64,000 bases of DNA from Azolla caroliniana (lineage: Eukaryota; Polypodiophyta). The notes below the pieces were generated by a model. The model saw only the letters and a list, made by a program, of their open reading frames with translations, made no database searches and was not told the origin of the DNA. Position numbers and translations under genes: made by a program. Positions 24,121-34,740 of the stretch are shown here, piece after piece. Location of the stretch: NCBI GenBank assembly GCA_043228905.1, contig JBHGNT010000004.1, forward strand, positions 25,854,001 to 25,918,000, read 5' to 3'. Every line of letters begins with the position of its first letter. Positions within the stretch are counted from its first letter, which is position 1.

Positions 24121-25690
24121 GAACCTCAACTAACTACAAAACTATAAACATCACATATGTTGCACAAATCTACAAATTTATTTACTTCTCTTAATAACTA
24201 AAACTATTGATGTGAGATGTGGCAATGGGGTCCAAAATGAAGAGAATCATCAATTGTGTATATTGTTTCTACAAGTTCTAGAGTCCATCACTTTTGAGCC
24301 TAGGTACCCACTTTCTCAATCATATCTCTTTTTGTCACAATTTCTCTCTCATGCACGACATGCATTCCTAATTCTAGGCTGAGTTGTTGAATACTGAGAA
24401 TTGCTTACCAATTGTTATATAAACTACATGACAAAACCATGTCACTTTGGTCAATACGTAATATTTGTCATGAGATTAAAATATATTGGTCTATCTATCA
24501 CAAATCTTCTCTTTGAAGTTATAAGCACAACATTTCATTTTTCATCTATATGCTTTACCACCAGCAAGTTTGAAGAGGAAAGTAATCCCCCTATTTCTCT
24601 TCAAGAAAGGGGGAAAGAGAGATTTGGTGTCACTCGGGATAATTTATACTTTCAAAATTAAATAATATGATCATCTCATAGTCTAGCATTGGCTTCAACA
24701 AATCATATGTTTGCTTCTTGTGGATGCTAACAATAACTCTATCTATTCATCTCACGACAGAGAGTAGCTAATCATACCTCAAAGGTTCACATTATTGGCA
24801 AATAAAGGCACACTTTTCTTCTTCTTTTCTCTAGACGTCCCTCAACATGTAAGGGTTGAATGCATGATCTCAGCTTCACTGAACTGTCTACATTTACTAT
24901 TATGACATCCTCTCTTTCTCTCTCTGTCAACTATCATTGGGATATGAACAAATTTGTAGGCCTTCAAATGTTGGTATAAAATTTACAATGAGGATGGGAT
25001 GCATTTACACATGGTGTGATTTGTACCTTTACTCTTTAGAAATGTGACATTTTAGGATTTGATTGTTAGAGTAGAAATGTAGTTTTTACCAATGTAAAAA
25101 ATTCAAAAAATATTTTGTAGATTCACCCACCTAAGTTGGAGATGCGCCTTAGGAACGTTATTCCGCAATAATGAAAGCCCTAATTCATCCGAAAAAGAAG
25201 CGAATTAGTTATAAATAGTTCTATAATGTACACATTTTTAAATTTAGCTATGACCTAAAATAAAATAAAAATCCAAAAAAACACTACTTCGCGTTAGTTA
25301 GCAAATACAATACAACAGAGTTTAGCTATAACCTGCAATATTAAGTGTAAGTTGTAACAATGAAAAAAAGGTACCCTCTCTAGTATTGCAAAGTATTATT
25401 GGCCAATGTCAACCTTGTTTTCTATTAACATTTGAGACAAACAATGATATATTCGAGAATTGGGGAGTTAATGTGGTTTATGTCTTTCCGTTTGTAGTGA
25501 AACTAATTTGGGCCAACTTCCTCTTTTGGAAAATGTGTCTTGCAAATATTAATGGATGACTGACATTTTATGGGTTCTACTATCAGTATTGATTAATCAT
25601 TTAAATCAAATGCATCTTTCTTTGGTATTAGGGTTTTTTGAGACTTCAATATTGGGAAGCTTTCAAGTTGTCACATAATATTTGTGAATT
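24121..25690. other. Intergenic stretch, no feature recognised
   Basis: AT-rich, many stops in all frames, short TCTC tracts only. No gene or repeat family could be named. Confidence 0.5.
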
Positions 25691-25733
25691 TCTTCAATAA
25701 AATAATTCAAGTTTATGAAGGCTTCATTCAGGT

Positions 25734-27138
25734 CTATGCATTGATGAATTAGAAGAAATGGTTACCAAATTTGCAAAGGAAGAATGTGTTGAATAAGTTA
25801 CTCTTGGGAATGTTGTGATTATGCTTTCGCTATATGTAAATGATGTAGTGCTTTTTGCAAATACCTTAGGAGATGCATAAAAGCTTATGAAGGCATTGAT
25901 TTTTTTTTGCATGCATACTGAATTAAGTGTCAATAGCTCTAAAACAAAGATCATGCTTGTGAAGAGCCAAAAAAGAGATAAGCCATGCATTACGTACAAC
26001 AATGAGCCACTTTAATATGTGGAAAGCTTCAAATATCTTGGCCTTGAAGTTCCTTCAAATCATAGATGGAATGAATGTGCTACACGCCGCTTAGAGGCGG
26101 GTAAGCATACTATGCATTTGAGAACACATGCAATCTTTGAGATATTAAGTGTTGGGTCCTCGAGAAATATATTTTCTACACTTTGGTGACACCGGTTCTT
26201 CTCTATGGGGTGGAAGTATGGGGTGGCACCATCCCTAAATCTATATGAGAAGAGTTTGAAAATGTCCAAAACCATTTTCTTACAAAGTTTTTCCAAGTTA
26301 AGAAACAAACGCCCTACACCCTCCTCCTCCATGAGACGGGATCGCTTCCCATTGAGATCATGGCCATGGAAAGGGTTGCTGAATACATGCTTAAGGTTCA
26401 AAAAAGTCCCTTAAATCGACTTCCTAGAATTGCATGGGAAGCACGCAAAAATATCCAAAAGACGCATAAAATGACAATTTTGTGTTCCGGTTGGATGCTA
26501 GATATAGAAAAATGGTTTGGTAGATGGGATGTGAGACACTTGCTTCGTGATGCATCACTAGATTCCTTTGTAAATGAGGCCTTTTTGCAACGCCAATGTA
26601 TCATGACATGGGACAAATGTGGAGGCTCACGCTTCACACATTATACTACACATGTTGCACCTAACTACAAAACCATATTCTTTGCGAAACAGGGAAACCG
26701 TACACATCACATTGATACATGTTAGCGCCCATACCGTTATCTACCATTTGAACCATTGCTTCCATGCAACTTAGCTCACATGCATCACGATGTGAGACAT
26801 GGCGTTGGGGCACAAGTGATGAGAGTGGTCGGTTATGCACAATTTGCCCTAAACAAGTTCGCGAGTTTGAGTATCACACTTTGATACAATGCTTTGCGTT
26901 TGATCATATTCAACCATGCTTTCCACATCTATTTGAATGAACCCAATCCTTGCATGAATTCCTCTCACAACCACAATGTGCACTCTCGATTGCAATATTC
27001 ATTGTTAAAGTTCTTGAACATCGAGAGTCAATACTCACTTTCACATGTATCACGTGAAATGTAATATTTTTGGTCTCATAGGTCATATTTGACCTCCGAA
27101 GACAATAATATAATCTAGCAGCTATCTATCTATCTATC
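25734..27138 (+). mobile_element. LINE B: 5'-truncated reverse-transcriptase relic
   Basis: The copy begins abruptly inside the GxxLCIDELEE block. LSLYVNDVVLFANTLGDA at about 25826-25880 is the catalytic block, with YVND in place of YADD. Then follow FFCMHTELSVNSSKTKIMLVK, ESFKYLGLEVPSN and, in other frames, the thumb region with AWEARKN and SGWMLDIEKWFGRWD. A degenerate C-terminal domain ends near 26940. The 3' UTR ends with GGTCTCATAGGTCATATTTG, GAAGACAATAATAT and a (TATC)n tail at about 27120-27137, the same 3' signature as the other copies. Several stops and frameshifts make it inactive. Confidence 0.83.
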
Positions 27139-27376
27139 TCTGGATATCAGGTTTATGTTCAACAATATGGAACTCATTAATCAAACAAGTTTTCTTGTGT
27201 TGCTTCACTTCTTCAAGTTTAATGAAATAATTCAAGTTTATGAAGGCTTCATTGAGCACCATCTCCTCCCCCTCCCCCCCCCCCCCCCCCCTCTCTCTCT
27301 AGATATCAGGTTTATGTTCAACAATGTGGAACTCATTAATCAAACAAGTTTTCTTGTGTTGCTTCATTTCTTCAAG
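27139..27376. repeat. Direct duplication next to LINE B, with poly-C
   Basis: GATATCAGGTTTATGTTCAA and the following 60 bases occur at about 27144 and 27302. Between them lie AATAATTCAAGTTTATGAAG (27224), which also occurs just 5' of LINE B (25702), and an 18-base C run at 27274-27291 followed by (CT)n. The two flanks of LINE B are thus related, which suggests a larger duplication before or during insertion. Confidence 0.8.
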
Positions 27377-28291
27377 GCCATTTCAAATTCATTCAGGTAC
27401 TAGATGAGCAATTGTAACTTATCGTATGAATAGCTTTCCTGAGCCTTTACTTGTAGATTATTATCCTTCTCACAATTGCCTTTTTTGAATCGATATTATT
27501 ATTTCCCACCATTAGACCACAATAATCAATTTATTGTCAACAAGCTACAAGTTAATATATCAAATGGATTGTAAGTTGTGTGTACTATCAACAATAATCA
27601 TAAACGTCTACATGATGATTTGTTTATATTACCATACAATGTTTTCGTTTGCAACCCTGAGGCTAATAATATTCTTAACCTTGTAATTATGGCATCTCTC
27701 TTTTAAAACCTTATGTTTGTGTTACACACCATGGAAACTATTTAGAATCGTAACTTAATTGTGATTGTGTGTTGTCATTTTATTCCTTGAGAAAATTTTA
27801 TGCCAAGGTTGAGCATAGAAACCCACGAGTTTATACAAGGATAATGCAAACCCAAATTCTATTTGCTACAATTGTTTATATGACTTTCCTCATTTGGGTG
27901 TTGCACTAATGGTTGGATATTGAAGTTCTTTTAGCTTTAAGATGTGAAGGGGTTTTAAACTGATTTTGGTGAGCTTTTGAAATTACATTAAAAGAAGGGT
28001 AGTTATGGCCCAAACATGAGTTGTATCTAGTCAATTGCATGAGACATCCATGGCCACAAATCACTCGTACACATTTGACTAACCCTTAGCAAATCATCAC
28101 CTTACATATCTAGAAAAGTCAACAGGCATGACTTATATGCACAGATTGACCCATGTGTGACATTTGTGGTATTTGCCATCCGTAATATTCGAGAATACAA
28201 AATGACCCCAAGAATATTACAGAATCATTTTTTTATTTATATATTATTTAAAATAGATATTATTTATTATTTATTTAACAATTCGACTAGG
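27377..28291. other. Intergenic stretch, no feature recognised
   Basis: AT-rich sequence without recognisable genes or repeat structure. Confidence 0.5.
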
Positions 28292-28735
28292 AAGTGGGGG
28301 ATTAATGAACATTTTATTTATTTATTTATAAAAAATATAACAAATACTTTTAAGTTTTACACCTATTATAAAAATATTATTAGTGTGAGGTCCCATTTTT
28401 AATGTCAAATAAAAATATCAAATTTTGTGTGAGAATAAAAAGTGAGGAATCAATGAACCTTTTATTTATTTATTGTTTTATGAAAAAATAAAACAAACAC
28501 CTTTAAGTTTTATATCTCTGATAAAAACATTATTAGTGTGAGGTCCCCTTTTTAATGACATTTAAAAATATCAGATTTTGTGTGAGAGTAAAAAGTGGGG
28601 AATTAATGAACCTTTTATTTTTATTTTTATTAAAAATAAAACAAATACTTTTAAGTTTTACATCTATTATAAAAATATTATTCGTTTAAGTCTCCTTTTT
28701 AATGTGAAGTAAAACATCCCCTTTTTTATTGTCAA
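28292..28735. repeat. Three-copy AT-rich tandem repeat, unit about 150 bp
   Basis: Units start at about 28292, 28440 and 28593 with AAGTGGGGGATTAATGAAC or variants. Each contains CTTTTAAGTTTTA, TATAAAAA and, in the first two, ATTATTAGTGTGAGGTCCC. The third unit is more diverged at its end. No coding capacity. Confidence 0.8.
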
Positions 28736-28746
28736 ACTCCTATTTG

Positions 28747-29111
28747 TTATAACTGATATGGCGGAACACGCCTATGGTGACACAAGGAGGAAGTGGCTCG
28801 AGGTGGAACTACCAACCCCCACGCTGGCTGTTTCCGGCTCACTTACCACCCTCCCTTCGCTATCGACCCCAGGAGGTGTCTCGTACTAGTCATCACTGAA
28901 GGGCATCGTTTTTAGCTATAGGTACTTACATTAAGTAGTCAGTTTGAAAGGCGATGTAACTAGTCTCATTTTCTTGACCCTGATCAGAGGGAGATTCCCT
29001 GATCTATGTATAAGCCTCCTTGTACAGTCTCTCTATAATAATCCTTCCTAAGTAATGGGAAAGTAGCTTCATTTTGGGAAAAAAAGAAGTTATAAGTTTA
29101 TAACTGATATG
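28747..29111 (+). mobile_element. 337-bp non-autonomous retroelement with 14-bp target-site duplication
   Basis: Perfect direct repeats TTATAACTGATATG at 28747-28760 and 29098-29111 flank a 337-bp insert whose 3' end is an A-rich tail. The insert is much more GC-rich than its surroundings in its first half. A diverged partial copy lies 440 bp downstream. No tRNA-type promoter boxes were certain, so it may be a SINE with an unusual head or a retro-copied transcript. Confidence 0.75.
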
Positions 29112-29356
29112 ATATATGATATATTCAAGAAACTAAAAGGTAGGGACTTTATGAACTCTCTCTTTTTTTTAAACGAATATTTTTTCATGCATTCGTATGC
29201 ATTTGTTTGGTAACCGCCACGAATGCGAATATGTCAATTTATGTTTATATGTAAACAATAGTGTCTTGTATAATAGTGATTACAATTTACAAGTAGTCAA
29301 TATCTAATATTGACCCTTAAGAAATAGCCCCAACAATAGGGCATAATGTAACAAGA

Positions 29357-29536
29357 GAATAAGTTTGTAGCATAAGTAGTCAGTTTGGAAGGATATTTAC
29401 TTAGTCTCGTATTCTTGAACTCAATTGGAGGGTGATTCCCCAATTTATGCATAAGCCACCTTGTATAGTTTTTATGTAATAATATCTCCTAACTAATGGG
29501 AAAGTAACTTCTTTTTGGAAAGAATAAGAACTTGTA
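29357..29536 (+). mobile_element. 5'-truncated second copy of the 337-bp retroelement
   Basis: About 29373-29518 matches the 3' half of the element at 28761-29097 (AAGTAGTCAGTTTG, GATTCCC, TATGxATAAGCC, TAATGGGAAAGTA). It is flanked by imperfect repeats of GAATAAG...TTGTAGC at 29357-29372 and 29519-29536. Divergence from the first copy shows it is an older insertion. Confidence 0.65.
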
Positions 29537-30480
29537 GCTAGGTTTAATGGTATAACCTTGCTCTCTTCCCTTCAATAGCATTGGCTTTGAAATGGGAATG
29601 TTACCATTATTGCTATATGTATTGGAAAATATATCGATTTCAATGTTTCAAAGCCATATATTTCAAGAGAAATTATTGTGTGCATGTTAAAGAAAGTATT
29701 ACATTAGGATAAACTATCATGCATTGCTCTATTTTGGCACATCCAATGTCAAGAAACATACAAGAAAATATTCCCAACATAAGATGAATTAAAACATATT
29801 CACAAATAGAATGTTGTCGTTAGTTTGTGCTCGATGCGTCCAACCACCACATAACTGCTTCACGACAACATTTCACCCAAACCCGTTTTAGTCTATATTC
29901 TTGCGTTGGATATTGACATTTGTAAGGTGGCATACATTGATATCTTGGTTGGTACCAAGCATTGCTACATTGATGCCAAATTCTAATGACAAAAAGGGAG
30001 AAGTAGTGGTAGCATGACTCCCTTTGTTGAAAATGGTAAGTGATGAGATGACCTCAAAGTGTGTCAGTGTCACTTGTGGACTTGTGGACAAACCTTATTT
30101 ATACATGATATAAGTGATTGTAGATGCGTTCTCTTGTTCATATTAACATGATTTGCAAAAAGAATGTTGTATATGAAATCAAGTAGAAATTTAAGAGAAA
30201 TATATAGATAGATGTCAATAGATACCCAAGAGAGTATTCAATTTCCCATGGTTTAAGCCTTAATGGTTGAAATTAGAGATACATCTAAAAGTGTCGATTG
30301 TAGGACTAATCCTTATCGTTGTTATGGGTTTCAGATGTTAGGGTAATGCATGTGGGAGATGGGGGATTGGCAATAGACATTGCTTGGAACCATTCAGAAA
30401 GGTCTTTCCGAGAAACCTTTTTACTAGTCCATGGCGACCACACACTGATCGCATAGAGACATTGTTCCCCAAAGAGCTCC
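29537..30480. other. Intergenic stretch, no feature recognised
   Basis: No motif-bearing frame and no repeat structure were seen. Confidence 0.45.
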
Positions 30481-30503
30481 TAAAATTACAGGCTCCATTA
30501 TGG

Positions 30504-30525
30504 AGTGGTATCAACGCAGAGTACT
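30504..30525 (+). other. 22-base match to a commercial cDNA adapter core
   Basis: The stretch contains TGGTATCAACGCAGAGTAC, which from memory is the core of the SMART template-switch/CDS primer. The match extends over 22 bases. It is preceded at 30494-30502 by CCATTATGG, also part of an SfiI version of that oligo family. It may be chance, an assembly contaminant or a library artefact. Confidence 0.5.
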
Positions 30526-30853
30526 TGATGGTGATGGTGCCCATAAAGTAAATTGGTAATGGGGGACATCAATGGGGGTGGTGTGGATAAGTTGGGCAAG
30601 GCAACTTGTTTATTGCAGTCAATATTGGGCCCTAGGGATATGATGCATAATAGCTAGCTAGCTAGCTTATGCACTTGTACAACGCATGCGTAGGGCTACT
30701 CCTCATGCAGGGCACTTACACGACTTGTGTGCGCCACATAACGTTGTCTGCATTGTGCAACAGACCAGGGGCCCGATGTTGGACCGCTTTGTCGCCAAAC
30801 CTTCACCCGAACCTAGCGCTCGCACTACATACTCTTTTTCATCCTTTCCTTTG

Positions 30854-30901
30854 CCCCCCCCCCCCCCCCCCCCCCCCAATATATATATATATATATATAT
30901 A
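30854..30901. repeat. Poly-C run followed by (AT)n
   Basis: About 24 C residues (30854-30877) run directly into (AT)n ending near 30901. Length in such runs is often uncertain in assemblies. Confidence 0.95.
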
Positions 30902-31059
30902 ACAACTATCAAAAGAAAATACTCAATACAAACATAAAGCATATGTACAAAGTGTACCCACACCATCTACAAAAGGAAAAAGAACATTAACTTAATATAA
31001 TTCTACAAAGGATCTTGTCTATACACGGTAGAGTAAATTAAGTTAGATTATAAGTTATG

Positions 31060-31250
31060 TATTGTATTGTGTGTGTGTGTGTGTGAGTGAGTGAGTCATG
31101 GGTTCAACCCCTACATTCCACAATGGGATATAATGAAATAATAGATATCTATGGAGTAATGGAGAGGTGAGAAGATTGGGTTTCAAACCCAAGATGTAGT
31201 GCTACTAGTGTAAACAACTTACCACTAGGGTAAGCTAGGGTCAACTACCA
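31060..31250 (+). mobile_element. tRNA-derived SINE-like copy 1
   Basis: A (GT)n tract is followed by GTCATGGGTTCAACCCCTAC, a tRNA T-arm/B-box-like element, then CATTCCACA and a body containing GAGAGGTGAGAAGATTGGG and TTTCAAACCCAAGATGTAGTG. The same body occurs at 32290-32345. The A-box part is replaced by the microsatellite, so this copy is truncated at its head. Confidence 0.55.
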
Positions 31251-32129
31251 TATGTGGTCCGATCGTTGATATAGTGGATATCAAACAATTATTTTTTTCG
31301 CCCTTCATGCTGAATCTGCGTGTTTACTATGAATGCAGATACTTGTTAAAAGCAGTTGTTGCTTTCTGTAGGTTTGAACCTCTTGCTTGCTTGCTTACTT
31401 GTAAAAGGTATGATGGGTGAAAACAACAATTGCAAAAGCTAAGGTTTTAATTCAAAGTAGCCTATGCTACCTCTTTTTTCATGTCACCTTGTTGTTGAGT
31501 ATAGAAAAAGAAATAAAATGGGCAAGACACTACGAACATTTGGGTATTGGCCCCCGATATCTATGAAAGTTAGTGCGGAGACTGAACCGGTACCCTTGGA
31601 AGAAGTTATGGTGGAGATCGGATAGAATGAGGCTTTGGCAACAACCTTTCCTTTCCTTTCCTTTGGCAACACGACTTTGTATTTGTTCATTCTCATGTGC
31701 GTATCTTTTCGATGGTCTTCTGAAAACTATAACATTCTACGAGAACACATCCAGTGACCCGTCTCTTGACCGTAGCAATTTTATGCATAGTTGGAACTAT
31801 AGCCTCGATCATGGATACTAATAAAATAAAACCAGGCACTGAGAACAAAACCAGATAGTTGGTATAAAGTAAAATGCCCGATGTTTCCAAGTTAGTCCAA
31901 CTTTATATTCTTTCAATATAAACCATATATCTTAGATAGGTTGTATTCAAATTGGTTGGTAGTATTGGAATCTAATCATTGTCTAGAATGACAAAGATTT
32001 CCAACCAGGAAATCAGTCCAATAGTACCACCTAGTAATAAATAATGCAATATATTCTCGTGGATTTCCATTATTTTGATACTTGGCATCATCACAACAAA
32101 TGGAAGTGACACGACAATTACGCCTTATG

Positions 32130-32133
<4 letters not shown>

Positions 32134-32178
<45 letters not shown>
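32134..32178. repeat. (AG)n microsatellite
   Basis: About 22 uninterrupted AG units lie directly against the head of a SINE-like copy. Confidence 0.95.
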
Positions 32179-32181
<3 letters not shown>

Positions 32182-32365
32182 AAATGGATGTAGCTCAATT
32201 GGTGAGGTTGCCCAATGAAGACCAGGAGGTCATGGGTTGAACCCTACATTCCACAGTGGCATCTATTGAATTAAGAGATATGTATAAAGTATATAATAGA
32301 GAGGTGAGTAAATTTAGGTTTCAAACCCAAGACATAATGGCTTGTAGTGTAGCTAAATACGATAA
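32179..32365 (+). mobile_element. tRNA-derived SINE-like copy 2 (best preserved)
   Basis: The head reads GGATGTAGCTCAATTGGTGA with a D-arm/A-box, and ends GGTCATGGGTTGAACCCTAC followed by ATTCCAC, a T-arm/B-box and a near-complementary acceptor strand. The middle does not form a good anticodon arm, so it is not a working tRNA gene. A body with AGAGGTGAGTAAATTTAGG and TTTCAAACCCAAGACATAATG follows. The closest tRNA type was not determined. Confidence 0.65.
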
Positions 32366-32375
32366 AAAAAGAAAA

Positions 32376-32560
32376 AGAGAGAGATAAGTCATGGGTTGAA
32401 TCCCTACATTCCACATAGGCATCTAGTGAATTGACAAAGAGATTTTTTTATTTATTTTTGGATATAGATGTAGTTCAGTTGGTAAGGTTGCCTATTTGAG
32501 ACAAGAAGGTTATATGTTCGACCCGTACATTCCACACTGAGACTAGTAAAAGGCAGGAAT
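32376..32560 (+). mobile_element. Two further partial SINE heads
   Basis: The first (about 32376-32425) keeps only GTCATGGGTTGAATCCCTAC and ATTCCACA. The second (about 32458-32545) keeps ATGTAGTTCAGTTGGTAAGG, a GTTCGACCC B-box and TACATTCCACA. Together with copy 2 they make a cluster of related tRNA-like heads within 400 bp. Confidence 0.55.
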
Positions 32561-32626
32561 ATTATAATGATAATGACATTGCTAATCAAATGCTAAACAA
32601 CGACAAAGAAGGATCATCGATAACGT

Positions 32627-32665
<39 letters not shown>

Positions 32666-32850
32666 AGCATTAGGGGAACATTACAATGATAATCAAATGC
32701 TAATAAACTTTATATTCAACTATATAGTCAATATTATATCACAACATGAAGGGGTTGGTTTATATAACTTTACCTTCTCTAGTTTGAATGCACACAATGG
32801 CTCAATGACAACGACAAAGAAGGATCATCAATAATGTTCACAATCAAGTT
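32557..32850. repeat. Local duplication around an (AG)n tract
   Basis: ACGACAAAGAAGGATCATC occurs at about 32600 and 32812, each followed by a similar AAC/TGTTCACAA stretch. TACAATGATAATCAAATGC and its variant also occur twice. An (AG)n tract lies at 32632-32662. This reflects a local duplication of about 220 bp. Confidence 0.65.
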
Positions 32851-34381
32851 TGATGATACTCTCTTGATATCTCCGTTGATGTGCAATAATCGAGTTGAAG
32901 GGGACGTTATTTGGTTCTCATACATGTCCTTAAAATCTCATACAACCTAATGTGGTCATAGAAGAGGATACTTAGAACAATTACATGGAATGTTGGGTGA
33001 TACAACACCTATTCTTTCCTCAATCACGTTGAGAATGCTTGAAAATCCCTAGAATCTACCATGTGTCTTGAGAAATGGTGGATGAGCTTAAACATTTGTT
33101 TGATAATATGGATGGCTCTCTTAGGAGAAATTGGTTTGTTACGTAATTTGGCATGACCTTTTACTTTTTCCCACAACATATTTCTCTATAGGATGAACAT
33201 GAATATGCCAAATTCTTGAAACTAAAAGTTGAACAATAGAGAAACATTGTCTCCACATCAAAGATTGCAAATATTGGAGCAAACATGTAGTAATGGATTT
33301 GAAATAAAATGAAGGTATTTTCTTTAGGTTTGATACTCAACCATAAATGAACAACTTTCCTAGTCCAAAGGTGGGGACAAAAAATATACGACCAATAAAA
33401 GATAGTTTGTTATGTAATCTAAGTTAAAGAAGTTTGCTTCCCGTTAACAATTGTGTATAGGTAATGAAATGCAAGCAATCATGCATGCTCTAAGCTAAGA
33501 GAAATGATGCTTGAAAGAGGGTCGACTCTTGCAAAATACAATGTTTGAGATATTTCATGGTTAGGCCAACTCTATATATTACAATCAAATAATGACATCC
33601 TATAAATTTACAAATGAATAAGTCTTTGTATCCTCGATATAACTCAAATTATTTGTCTTTTGTCTAAAGCATGGGATTCATCATTTGATCCAGCAAAAGG
33701 AGACAACATCTTGTTGGTAGGTACAAAGTATGAAGTAGTTGGATCCCCTAACATCGACCATAAGGTAATATTGCCATCTCTATATGAATGACAATTGGCT
33801 ATTTTTTAAGAAATAATGCATTAAATCCCCGTATGCTTGTCTTGCTCCCATTAAATACAACTAAATGTCACATCAAAAGAAACTATGGTCCTATTAAATG
33901 TGTTGTATCACTGACATTTTTCTCCCAGTGAAATGAGAATTGTTCATGGAATTTGATCCATCTAATCGAAACCCCTCATTGGTAGATAAATCTGCCCAAA
34001 TGCAATAACTTGTATATTTCAACACTAAATGAACACATAAGGTTTTATTTTTTCAAATACATTTCAAGTGTTCTTCTTGAACATAAATGTGATCCATTCC
34101 ATTTTGCCATATTTCGAATTACAAGGGATTGGAAGTGTTCTACTAGTGTTATATTTTATTATTACATGGAAGTTACAGTGATATAAATGACATGATGGAG
34201 TTTCAAATTCTAAAAAATATAGCATAAAATTATCATATTCAAATATGTACATTTGAATTGTTGTTTTTCCAAGATACATCATACAACATGACCATTCTTT
34301 TTCTCCATATCTTAAAATTTAAAAATATGTAGGTATAGTTGATAAAAGAGTACGTTTGGATGAGCAGATATGCTGGAAAAT
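32851..34381. other. Intergenic stretch, no feature recognised
   Basis: No gene, motif or repeat could be supported. Confidence 0.5.
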
Positions 34382-34740
34382 GGGGTTTGTTTCAGTTTTT
34401 TTTTTTCCAAAAAATTCTACTTCCATTAGTTAAGAAAAAGTAGATAGAATAATATACAACTCATGTGTTACAAGCCACTTTGCAAAAGGCTACAAGAAAA
34501 CATCATGTATAAATGAAGCAGCAAAGCCTCGTCACATAATTACTCGACTGACTCCCATCAACATGAGCCTCACACAACCCACATTCAACAAAGACACCCT
34601 CCAATCACTTCACAATTCAGCACCTACCTTTATGTTTGGTACCATAGGAGGGAACAACCATCGGTTTGGTTGATATATCCACTTTGCATTGCCATCCACC
34701 ATCTGTAACAAACATCGGAGAGACGTCGGGGTTTGTTTCA
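34382..34740 (-). mobile_element. Short LINE 3'-end insertion with 13-bp target-site duplication
   Basis: GGGGTTTGTTTCA occurs at 34382-34394 and 34728-34740 and flanks 333 bp. The plus strand starts with a T run (a poly-A tail on the minus strand) and then CTTCCATTAGTTAAGAAAAA, the 3'-terminal motif shared with the minus-strand copies at 14419, 21500 and 23025. No coding motif is kept. Confidence 0.75.

Noticed and set aside
32179-32250. Possible tRNA gene
   Set aside because: D-arm and T-arm look tRNA-like, but no sound anticodon arm forms and related partial copies lie nearby; a SINE head explains it better.
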